6,935 nucleotides of DNA, from positions 1 through 6,935 of the forward strand of contig NYVP01000148.1 in assembly GCA_002684575.1 (NCBI GenBank), read 5' to 3'. The notes below the pieces were generated by a model. It saw nothing but the letters and a program-made list of their open reading frames with translations, did no database searches and had not been told where the DNA came from. This DNA is from Verrucomicrobiales bacterium (GTDB lineage Bacteria; Verrucomicrobiota; Verrucomicrobiia; Verrucomicrobiales; DEV007). Each line of letters opens with the position of its first letter. Position 1 is the first letter of the stretch. Positions 1 to 6,034 of the stretch are shown here, piece by piece. The translations under genes and the position numbers were made by a program.

Positions 1-2282
1 CGAAAAGTTATATAAGTAATGAGCTCATATTTTTTGTTGAATCTAGGGAAGAGGCCATTCTGAGATATAAAAAAGAACCACCTTATCTTTTAACCACAAT
101 TTTAAATTCTTGCCTTATTAATGATAATATTAAAGAGGCTAAAATATTAATTGAGGCTGGTGCTGACCTTAATATGCCGCATGAACATTTTGATAAGGAA
201 AGACCTCCGATTATCATTGCTTCTCAGTATGGGCATAAAGAGATTGTGAAATTATTATTGGATAATGGGGCTAACCCAAATATTCAAACCAAAAATGGGG
301 ATACAGCGCTGCATAGTGCGGCGAGGATGGGGCGATTCGAGATTACTAAAATGCTCATTGAATCTGGAGCTGATACACAACTAAGCAACCAGAGGAAAAA
401 GAAACCTATCAATTTTGTTAATCATTTTTTTCAAAAAGGAAATTTCGAAAAGTATCATGCTCCTCATAATGTGAATTTGACCTTGGATCATACTCGGTAC
501 GTAAAAGAAACTCCCAAAGTCAGAAAGCTGCTAAATTCCTCGGCTAAGAAAAAAAGAGCCAATGTGTTGCTTTTAATGTCTGATGATTTAGGGATCAAAG
601 ACATAGGGGCTTATGGTGGGATTGTTAAGACTCCCAACATCGATCGGCTTGCTTCGGAGGGTGTGAAGTTTGCCGAATTTCATTCAGGTTCTGTGGTTTG
701 TTCTCCCTCTAGAGCAACATTTCTGACAGGAAGGCAGCATCTAAGAACGGGCGTATATACAGTAATCCAAGACAGTGTTCATATGATGCATCTTCTTGAA
801 AGGGAAGTTACGATTGCGGAGTTGTTAAAGGAAAAGAGCTATCAAACAGTGCACTTAGGAAAATGGCATCTTGGAACTCCCTTTAAAGGTATCGATAAGC
901 CGTCCTTGAATGATCATGGTTTTGATTATTGGTTTGCCACTGACAACAATGCTAATCCAAGTCATAAAGATCCAGTTAACTTTGTTAGAAATGGTAAACA
1001 GACTGAAAAAATTGAGGGCTATTCTTGCCAAATAATTGCCGATGAAGCCATAAATTGGTTTGATAAGGAGTACCAAAAAGATCGCCCTTTTTTCATCAAT
1101 CTCTGGTTCCATGAGCCTCATGCACCTATAGCAGCTCCCGATAAAATTGTTTCAAAATACGGAAAGGTGAATGACCCCGCCGCAATTTATTCTGGCACTG
1201 TAGAAAATACCGACAATGCCATTGGAAGAATCCTTAAGAAATTAGATTCTTTGGGTGAGTTAGAGAATACAATAATCGTCTATACTTCAGATCATGGTAG
1301 TTATCGATCTGAGAGGAATGGTGATTTGCGTGGTGATAAGGGATCAAATTTTCAAGGTGGTCTCAGAACACCAGGAATCATCTATTGGCCAAAAGGGATT
1401 AAAGGAGGTCAAACGCTTTCTAATCCTGCTGGCTCTGTCGATCTATTACCCACATTGTGCGGGTTGCTCCATATAGCTCCTCCTAAGAATGTTCATTTGG
1501 ATGGTTCTAACCTTGCCCCATTGCTAACAACTAAAGGTGAATTTCGTCGTAAGCAGTCTCTATTTTGGCACTCAGCGACTGGGCAGCCCAACGTTGCTCT
1601 GAGAAAGGGAAATTACACATTACTTGGTTACAGAAAATTAGAATTCAAACGTGATCAAAAGAGAATTAATGAATTGGTTAATGAAGCGAAGGCCTTCATA
1701 GAAAAAGATTTAGATCGCACGGTGAGTCGAAAGGAAACGTTCTCAATGTTGTATAATTCTAAGTTTAAAAACAAAGAAGCAGAAAAAATCCGAGGTGAAT
1801 TTGTTAGACTTAATCAGTTTCAGGAATCATGGATTCCAGAAATAAAAAAAGGTTCAGGTGGGTTTCGGAAATTTGAACTTTACGATTTAAAAAATGATCC
1901 CAATCAGACACATAATATTATCGATCAAAAGCCTAAACTATTTAATGAATTAAAAAATGAATTGATAGCTCTCAATAATAGTGTTCTTTCAGATGCTCCT
2001 CATTGGGGGGGTAAGGAAATTCAAGAACGCCCAACCACTGGTAATGTTGATTCTGTTGAACTTGGAAGGCTCCTTAAAAAAATAGACACAAATAAATTGC
2101 CCAAGGCCTACAATCCATCGACGCATCAGAAGTATGTTGATAAGCGTATTGAAGGAATGAGCCTCAAGCAGCGACAGATGCTCGGCAGGTTGTGGAAAGA
2201 GAAGCAAAGAATTGACCCTGATATGAAAAATCGAGGTAACTCTTTTATAAGAATTTTAGAATACTCGTCTGCGATTGATTAA
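1..2282 (+). CDS. Ankyrin-repeat / S1-family sulfatase fusion (5'-partial)
   Basis: Hydrolase expected to remove sulfate esters, probably from a glycan. The frame is open from nt 3, well upstream of the first ATG (174), and those codons encode another ankyrin repeat, so the gene starts outside the window. Counting the codon at nt 3 as residue 1: ankyrin repeats lie at about 27-57, 68-93 and 98-127 (hallmarks EAGADLN, LLLDNGANPN, ALHSAARMG), followed by a basic linker to about 185. The sulfatase domain follows, with the metal pair D194/D195, the formylglycine signature CSPSRATFLTGR (C233, R237), K287 and H289 in GKWHLG, H370/H373 in HEPHAP, D430/H431 in SDHG, and K446. His replaces the frequent Asn after D430, as in iduronate-2-sulfatase-like enzymes. 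A charged insert of about 70 residues precedes the ELYDLKNDP strand, and a tail of roughly 100 residues follows it. No signal peptide precedes the sulfatase domain; export could depend on the unseen N-terminus. All catalytic residues are present, but the substrate cannot be told. Confidence 0.
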   Translation, partial: KSYISNELIFFVESREEAILRYKKEPPYLLTTILNSCLINDNIKEAKILIEAGADLNMPHEHFDKERPPIIIASQYGHKEIVKLLLDNGANPNIQTKNGDTALHSAARMGRFEITKMLIESGADTQLSNQRKKKPINFVNHFFQKGNFEKYHAPHNVNLTLDHTRYVKETPKVRKLLNSSAKKKRANVLLLMSDDLGIKDIGAYGGIVKTPNIDRLASEGVKFAEFHSGSVVCSPSRATFLTGRQHLRTGVYTVIQDSVHMMHLLEREVTIAELLKEKSYQTVHLGKWHLGTPFKGIDKPSLNDHGFDYWFATDNNANPSHKDPVNFVRNGKQTEKIEGYSCQIIADEAINWFDKEYQKDRPFFINLWFHEPHAPIAAPDKIVSKYGKVNDPAAIYSGTVENTDNAIGRILKKLDSLGELENTIIVYTSDHGSYRSERNGDLRGDKGSNFQGGLRTPGIIYWPKGIKGGQTLSNPAGSVDLLPTLCGLLHIAPPKNVHLDGSNLAPLLTTKGEFRRKQSLFWHSATGQPNVALRKGNYTLLGYRKLEFKRDQKRINELVNEAKAFIEKDLDRTVSRKETFSMLYNSKFKNKEAEKIRGEFVRLNQFQESWIPEIKKGSGGFRKFELYDLKNDPNQTHNIIDQKPKLFNELKNELIALNNSVLSDAPHWGGKEIQERPTTGNVDSVELGRLLKKIDTNKLPKAYNPSTHQKYVDKRIEGMSLKQRQMLGRLWKEKQRIDPDMKNRGNSFIRILEYSSAID

Positions 2283-2331
2283 ATTAATTCTCTTTTGGCT
2301 GACGAATTCGCTCTTAGAGAAATGAATTTAA
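2279..2331. terminator. AT-rich imperfect hairpin between convergent genes, possible bidirectional terminator
   Basis: TTAAATT (2279-2285) pairs with AATTTAA (2325-2331). After an A/G mismatch, ATT (2287-2289) pairs with AAT (2321-2323). CTCT (2290-2293) then pairs with AGAG (2316-2319) around a bulged A2320. The two arms contain the stop codons of the converging genes. Placement suits a shared terminator, but the stem is AT-rich, the loop is 22 nt and no clear T tract follows, so this is tentative. Confidence 0.3.
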
Positions 2332-3461
2332 AGCCTACTGTTAAATAGGTTAGATTCATTATCTAATATATCTTTGCATTGAACAATTATTTCAATATCG
2401 TCGGAATTAATTGAGCTTGGAATAGATAATTCAGTTTTACTTTGGTGCGGAATAGTTGTTTCGATACGACTAATAATGGGCTTATTTTTATTGACGGTAT
2501 GTAGAACTTTGATTTCATATGAGAATTGCGGGAGTGTGGTTGGATCACTTTCCCATTCAACACTAATTTTTTGAGAGCTTATCCTTTTAGCTTTTGCTGA
2601 GATTATTTTAATTGGAGTTTGTTGAGGTTTTTCGAAATTTCTCTCTATTTTAAATATGGAAGGATTTTTAGTTGTGGGTTTCGTCTCTTTGCCACCAGAA
2701 ACCATATAGTAATATTCTCCGGTTGAATCTTTGGCAACTCCTCCGTCCCAATTAAGCTTATAATTAAAGGAGCGTTTTCCTTTTACTAAGTCCCAACTGT
2801 TTACAGAATATTTGGCCTGAGAAAATGCATGCCACTCGCCAGTCGGTTTACGTTTCCATCCATTGCGAATGTGGGTTGTACGAGAATTTTTTCCTGTCTC
2901 GAGCCAATCTTCTATGAATGAATCGTTTCCTCCTAGTAGATAAGCGTTCTTTACCGCGACTTCCATGGTAACCATATGTGTCCATTGATTGGTTTTTTCG
3001 GATTTCACCCAATATCCATAGAAAGTGCGATCCTTTTCGGTCCAGCATCTTGCAATTAGTGTGTACCAAACATCCGTATCCCAACCCAATTCAAAGTTCC
3101 AAGATTTTAATCCTGTTCCTTCACCTCCAAAATTTTCCACTTGAGTTCCAGGACCTTGGTAGAGAGCTTTAATAGGGGCGGTGTGTTGTTTATGATCCCA
3201 AATAGAAAAAATGTAATTATGTCCTCTCGGATGAGCCTGTATGCCTGCATATCCTGCAGCTTTTCCTGCCCAACCTAAAGCCTCATAATAGGTGTACATG
3301 GCTTCACCCTTTTTTGGAACTCTTACCTCATTGATGAGTATATCTCCTGCAAAGTTTGCGTCATTATAAACCATATGCGATGACGGGGCCGCATTTTCAC
3401 CTGCGGTGACCTTGAGAGAAACCAAAAAAAGAATTAAGTGAGTCAATTTTAATAATTTCAT
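2328..3461 (-). CDS. Secreted DUF3472 protein with C-terminal Fn3-like domain
   Basis: The 377-residue protein begins with a signal peptide (basic MKLLK, hydrophobic core, likely cut after VTA at residue 20), so it should be exported. Residues about 55-265 match my memory of DUF3472: YYEALGW, GYAGIQ, HNYIFSIWD, the central FGGEGTGLKSW (111-121), WYTLIARCW and FYGYWVKSEKTNQWTHMVTM. This aromatic- and Gly-rich beta domain occurs in secreted proteins of polysaccharide-degrading bacteria; I know of no established activity. Residues about 283-377 (KIISAKAKRISSQKISVEWES onward) look like a fibronectin type III-like beta sandwich ending flush with the stop. The gene lies 53 bp downstream of the regulator on the same strand and may be co-transcribed with it. 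A weak AGGA lies 10 nt before the ATG. A role in binding or processing extracellular glycans is inference. Confidence 0.85.
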   Translation of the reverse strand: MKLLKLTHLILFLVSLKVTAGENAAPSSHMVYNDANFAGDILINEVRVPKKGEAMYTYYEALGWAGKAAGYAGIQAHPRGHNYIFSIWDHKQHTAPIKALYQGPGTQVENFGGEGTGLKSWNFELGWDTDVWYTLIARCWTEKDRTFYGYWVKSEKTNQWTHMVTMEVAVKNAYLLGGNDSFIEDWLETGKNSRTTHIRNGWKRKPTGEWHAFSQAKYSVNSWDLVKGKRSFNYKLNWDGGVAKDSTGEYYYMVSGGKETKPTTKNPSIFKIERNFEKPQQTPIKIISAKAKRISSQKISVEWESDPTTLPQFSYEIKVLHTVNKNKPIISRIETTIPHQSKTELSIPSSINSDDIEIIVQCKDILDNESNLFNSRL

Positions 3462-3514
3462 ATATATTGATTATCCTATTATTAATTGATAAATAGAACA
3501 CAAAGCAATCAGCT

Positions 3515-4585
3515 TTATGATGGAGGAGGGCCTGTGGTTCCACCTAAAACGAAATCAGATAATACAACTGATTGTCTCGTATCATTTTTTCCAAGGCTAA
3601 TATTGTTTGCCCAGCGGACAATTCTCCTCACAACGGGTCTGGATTCCCATCTAATATGACTAACTGATGGTTCGCACCATTCAAAGTTGGCATTATTATC
3701 AGTACAAATTAACGAGACATCTTTAGGCACTCTCAGACCTATTTCTGCTAGATACTGCAATACAGCCGTATACATAAAAGCTTCGTCCGCAATTATTGCT
3801 GTAGGTGGGGTAATTTTAAAAAGAGAGTTCATAATTTCGTTGAAACCCTCCTTGTCTTCTTGCCATTCGGGTAAATTAAAATCGCTTGTTTTGATTCCAG
3901 AATTTTCTAACTCTTTGAGCATTGTTGATACAAACGGTGTTGGATTTGAACCCCTAAGGTGCTTGCGGCATAGTAAGGTAATGCGTTGATGACCGAGTTT
4001 AATAAGATGTCGAGTGGCTTTTGTTAATGCAGGTGATTTTTCTGGAGAAATTGCAGCGATTGGAATATCTGAATAATGTCCGAAAAGTGCAAAGGTAGGT
4101 ACCTCAATTGAATGAAACCATTTTAGTATTTCCCTTGAACCTGATCCTACAACCCATGCATCTGAATTGTTCTTGTTGATGAAATTTGAAACCTTTCGAG
4201 GTTCCATTTTAAGATCAATTAAACTTTTTTCTGTAAAAAAAGGTTTATGCCCATTCTCTTCTAATAAATTTTTAAGCTCAATGAAGTAGTTAACGTTCTC
4301 GTCACCCTTTTCCATGGTTAAAATGCCAATGCGAAGACATTTATTATCCGATTCAGTCAATTTTTCTCTTTTAATAGTTCTACATTTTCGAGTTCCGTTA
4401 TTCCTTAAAATTTGTTTTTTCTCTAGAAGCTGCAGTGCTGATTCCATTGTTTTATGATTGACTCCGTAGGTTTTTGAAAGGCGCATAGCACCGGGCATTT
4501 CATTGTTATATTGACCTGATTGAATTTCAGTAATGAGATGCACTGCAACTTGTTCTGCAGCGGATAGGAGTCTTAATTGAGTCAC
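3515..4585 (-). CDS. Transcriptional regulator: GntR-type winged helix plus LacI-type ligand-binding domain
   Basis: Cytoplasmic DNA-binding regulator of 356 residues, expected to respond to a small ligand, probably a sugar. Residues about 8-72 form a GntR-type winged helix (EQVAVHLITEIQSGQY, then the recognition region LSKTYGVNHKTMESALQLLEKK). Residues about 85-352 form a LacI/periplasmic-binding-like sensor: LRIGIL at the first strand, ATRHLIKLGHQRITLL in the middle, PPTAIIADEAFMYTAVLQYLAEIGLRVPKDVSLICTDN late, and a terminal GGTTGPPP typical of PVC regulators of this AraR-like architecture. The start is GTG (4585-4583); it is preferred because the winged helix begins at once, and the first internal ATG (residue 30) would destroy it. 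A GGGG tract lies 11 nt upstream. Two ACCC/GGGT inverted repeats within 70 bp upstream suggest autoregulation. The DUF3472 gene follows on the same strand; the ligand is unknown. Confidence 0.9.
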   Translation of the reverse strand: MTQLRLLSAAEQVAVHLITEIQSGQYNNEMPGAMRLSKTYGVNHKTMESALQLLEKKQILRNNGTRKCRTIKREKLTESDNKCLRIGILTMEKGDENVNYFIELKNLLEENGHKPFFTEKSLIDLKMEPRKVSNFINKNNSDAWVVGSGSREILKWFHSIEVPTFALFGHYSDIPIAAISPEKSPALTKATRHLIKLGHQRITLLCRKHLRGSNPTPFVSTMLKELENSGIKTSDFNLPEWQEDKEGFNEIMNSLFKITPPTAIIADEAFMYTAVLQYLAEIGLRVPKDVSLICTDNNANFEWCEPSVSHIRWESRPVVRRIVRWANNISLGKNDTRQSVVLSDFVLGGTTGPPPS

Positions 4586-4595
4586 AAATCAATTA

Positions 4596-4609
4596 ACCCC
4601 AATAAGGGT
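4596..4609. promoter_or_regulatory. Candidate operator 1 of the regulator gene (ACCC-N6-GGGT)
   Basis: ACCCcaataaGGGT lies 11 bp upstream of the regulator's GTG, embedded in AATTAACCCC. It overlaps a TATACC (- strand, 4612-4607) that could be a -10 box, although I cannot find a matching -35 element. A second copy with nearly the same left flank (AATTGACCCC) lies about 45 bp further upstream. Repetition beside a GntR/LacI-type regulator supports an autoregulatory operator; binding is inferred. Confidence 0.5.
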
Positions 4610-4641
4610 ATAGAAGTCCAACTCAATGTATGTTTTAATTG

Positions 4642-4654
4642 ACCCCTTATGGGT
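4642..4654. promoter_or_regulatory. Candidate operator 2 of the regulator gene (ACCC-N5-GGGT)
   Basis: ACCCcttatGGGT has the same 4-bp arms as operator 1 and the flank AATTG instead of AATTA, with a spacer one base shorter. The two centres are about 45 bp apart. A possible half site GGGGTTA lies at 4805-4811 in the loop of the large hairpin. Confidence 0.5.
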
Positions 4655-4707
4655 TGCAGGAAGAAAACGTTAGGTGTTTTAATGGCGGGGGCAAAAATCT
4701 TATAATG

Positions 4708-4726
4708 ATAATGCTAATTGCATTAT
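4708..4726. repeat. Inverted repeat ATAATGC-N5-GCATTAT
   Basis: Perfect 7-bp arms around the spacer TAATT. It is directly followed by the 10-bp palindrome TGATTAATCA (4728-4737). The size and symmetry fit a dimeric regulator site; the protein is unknown and no similar copy occurs near the genes here. Confidence 0.45.
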
Positions 4727-4760
4727 TTGATTAATCATCTCTGATCATATTTCCTTACAT

Positions 4761-4770
4761 TTTGATCAAA
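4761..4770. repeat. Perfect palindrome TTTGATCAAA
   Basis: A 10-bp perfect palindrome whose core TGATCA (4763-4768) recurs at 4742-4747, 21 bp away and so about two helical turns, on the same face of the DNA. It abuts the next inverted repeat without a gap. Confidence 0.4.
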
Positions 4771-4788
4771 TGACATTAATCAATGTCA
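4771..4788. promoter_or_regulatory. Perfect inverted repeat TGACATT-N4-AATGTCA, candidate operator
   Basis: TGACATTAATCAATGTCA has perfect 7-bp arms around AATC. Its last two bases (CA) are also the first two of the large hairpin at 4787-4824, so in RNA the two stems cannot both form completely. It could be a transcription-factor site or half of an alternative RNA fold. Confidence 0.45.
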
Positions 4789-4824
4789 CCTCCTTCTCAA
4801 ACGTGGGGTTAGAGATAGGAGGTG
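4787..4824. promoter_or_regulatory. Long hairpin with Shine-Dalgarno / anti-Shine-Dalgarno arms
   Basis: CACCTCCTTCTC (4787-4798) pairs with GAGATAGGAGGTG (4812-4824), giving 12 bp with only T4816 bulged. Beyond an A/A mismatch, AAC (4800-4802) pairs with GTT (4808-4810), leaving loop GTGGG. On the - strand, AAGGAGGTGA (4795-4786) is a full 10-base match to the expected 16S anti-Shine-Dalgarno complement; on the + strand the right arm is AGGAGGTGG. Neither is followed by a real gene at normal spacing. No T tract follows either side, so it is not an ordinary terminator. Confidence 0.55.
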
Positions 4825-5029
4825 GCTAAATAGATCATGGGAAAATGAAAGAGTATTTATTGAAGATTTAGAAGATCAGTCATTCTCTTAGCAACAATAG
4901 GATTATAATTTTTGCACCATTCCCTATATTAGATGCTAGAATAAAATGGGGTGTTGTGTTGTAAGTTTATAGAACACATTTCCAATGACTGAGTGAGAAA
5001 ATAATGAAGAGATTTTAATATTTATAATG

Positions 5030-5059
5030 TTGATAGTAATTTTATCATTCTGTTATGAA
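5030..5059 (+). promoter_or_regulatory. Candidate sigma-70-type promoter of the secreted-protein gene
   Basis: TTGATA (5030-5035, 5 of 6 to the -35 consensus) is followed after 18 bp by TATGAA (5054-5059, 4 of 6), with an extended -10 TG at 5051-5052. Transcription would begin near 5066, about 30 nt before the ATG at 5098. The overlapping palindrome strengthens the case for a regulated promoter. Confidence 0.4.
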
Positions 5060-5070
5060 ATGGTTTCATA
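5054..5070. promoter_or_regulatory. Palindromic operator TATGAAA-N3-TTTCATA over the -10 box
   Basis: Perfect 7-bp arms around TGG cover the candidate -10 and start point, a position expected for a repressor site. TGAAA-N3-TTTCA resembles LacI-family operators but has an odd 3-bp centre lacking the usual CG. It is unlike the ACCC/GGGT sites, so a different regulator, probably encoded elsewhere, is implied. Confidence 0.45.
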
Positions 5071-5097
5071 TTAAAATAAAATTCATAACTTAAGATA

Positions 5098-5916
5098 ATG
5101 AAAAAAATAATTATAGCGATAATCTCATTTTGTTTTCCTTGCGTGTGCTTGGCGGACGATCATGCAAAGGGTGAGAGTAAAGGAAGTCCATCAATCTGGG
5201 TGGTTCGACATATCGAGGTTGAACTTGATAATGCCAAGGATTTTGAGGCGGCGGTAGCCAAGAAGACTCAAGAATACAATCGTAAAGAGGGTGCTGATTT
5301 ATGGGCTACATGGAAGGTTTTGACGGGTCCTCGTACAGGGCAGTATGCTCGCTTGTTTGGTGTATCTTCTTGGGCTGATTTAGATAAAGCGAATACGACT
5401 AATACTATTAATATTCCAAGGGGTAATGAGGAAAGTACCCATTGGAGGGAAAATATTACTCCCTTACAAAAAACGAAAATCGCTCCTATGGAAGTTTGGA
5501 TGAATGTCCCTGGAACAGAATATAATAATTTAGAAGAGGGCGTGCCGACAAGGTACGGAGTGATTCAAAAGTGGAAGATGAAGCCTGGAATGTATCAGAA
5601 AAAAACAACTCACGAGGTAAAGATGTCAGAAGCCCTTGCGGCGAGTGATTTGAAGATTAGAGGGCAGGTCATGCGATTTGAATCAGGTGGTGATCATATG
5701 ACATTTGGCCGATGGATTGGGTTTAATTCGTGGGAGGAGTTTGGGAAATTCCGTGAGTGGGGAAGCTTAGGTAAGATTTACGATGCCAAGCACGGTGAAG
5801 GCTCTTGGATCAAATACCTGGAGGGATGGAATGCGATTCACCAAGATGGAGGTAAAACTGAAGTTGAATATTTGGAGTATTTAGAGGATTTAAGCTCAAT
5901 GGAGCTAAAAAAGTAA
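5098..5916 (+). CDS. Secreted protein with duplicated ferredoxin-like (dimeric alpha/beta barrel-type) units
   Basis: A 272-residue protein with a signal peptide (MKKIIIAIISFCFPCVCLA, likely cut before DDH), so probably periplasmic or secreted; there is no proper lipobox. The mature part seems to hold two related units: residues about 33-97 (strand IWVVRHIEVEL, a helix, GPRTGQYARLFGVSSWADLDK) and about 152-217 (strand RYGVIQKWKMK, a helix, GGDHMTFGRWIGFNSWEEFGK). Both finish with an aromatic strand and SW-x-[DE]-[LF], the pattern of dimeric alpha/beta barrel (EthD/ABM/NIPSNAP-like) folds; two units could form a pseudodimer. I cannot name a family or reaction. The ATG is supported by the signal peptide, though the ribosome site is weak. 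The gene appears monocistronic: its own promoter precedes it and a strong terminator follows 31 bp after the stop. Confidence 0.8.
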   Translation: MKKIIIAIISFCFPCVCLADDHAKGESKGSPSIWVVRHIEVELDNAKDFEAAVAKKTQEYNRKEGADLWATWKVLTGPRTGQYARLFGVSSWADLDKANTTNTINIPRGNEESTHWRENITPLQKTKIAPMEVWMNVPGTEYNNLEEGVPTRYGVIQKWKMKPGMYQKKTTHEVKMSEALAASDLKIRGQVMRFESGGDHMTFGRWIGFNSWEEFGKFREWGSLGKIYDAKHGEGSWIKYLEGWNAIHQDGGKTEVEYLEYLEDLSSMELKK

Positions 5917-5947
5917 AACTCTTCAATAATGCCAAGCCATAGAGAAG

Positions 5948-5974
5948 GCGGGGAAGAAATTCCCCGCTTTTTTT
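5948..5974 (+). terminator. Intrinsic (rho-independent) terminator
   Basis: GCGGGGAA (5948-5955) and TTCCCCGC (5960-5967) form a perfect 8-bp stem closed by a GAAA tetraloop of the GNRA type, followed directly by seven T residues (5968-5974). It lies 31 bp past the stop of the secreted-protein gene and separates that gene from the membrane-protein pair. Confidence 0.95.
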
Positions 5975-6034
5975 ATAGATTTAATGTTCATGTAGTCTTG
6001 TGTTAATACGCAAACTATTCTTTAATAAAATGTT

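Larger units (their letters stand above)
4586..5097. other. Palindrome-rich intergenic region between divergent genes
   Basis: This 512-bp stretch separates the - strand regulator from the + strand secreted-protein gene. I find no convincing coding sequence; frames contain only short ORFs without good starts. It holds two ACCC/GGGT repeats, four perfect palindromes or inverted repeats between 4708 and 4788, a long hairpin at 4787-4824, a weaker repeat TGTGTT/AACACA (4955-4960 and 4973-4978), and a promoter-operator at 5030-5070. The density of dyads suggests regulatory DNA or an unannotated structured RNA. Confidence 0.7.

Noticed and set aside
855..1121. An antisense frame of 88 codons inside the sulfatase gene.
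   Set aside because: It is opposite a region encoding conserved sulfatase motifs and is a by-product of that coding sequence; the same holds for the other overlapping frames in the real genes.
3502..3516. AAAGC-N5-GCTTT inverted repeat between the regulator and DUF3472 genes, possible terminator.
   Set aside because: The stem is only 5 bp, overlaps the stop codon and is not followed by a T tract.
4837..4848. ATG after the + strand AGGAGG (4817-4822).
   Set aside because: The spacing is 14 nt and the frame stops after three codons, so it is not a gene.
4766..4894. An open frame on the + strand between stop codons across the intergenic hairpin region, about 40 codons.
   Set aside because: It has no ATG or GTG at a sensible position, overlaps the palindromes, and its translation matches nothing I recognise.
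5027..5074. A 15-codon hydrophobic ORF on the + strand just before the secreted-protein gene.
   Set aside because: No ribosome site, and it lies across the candidate promoter and operator, which explain the sequence better.
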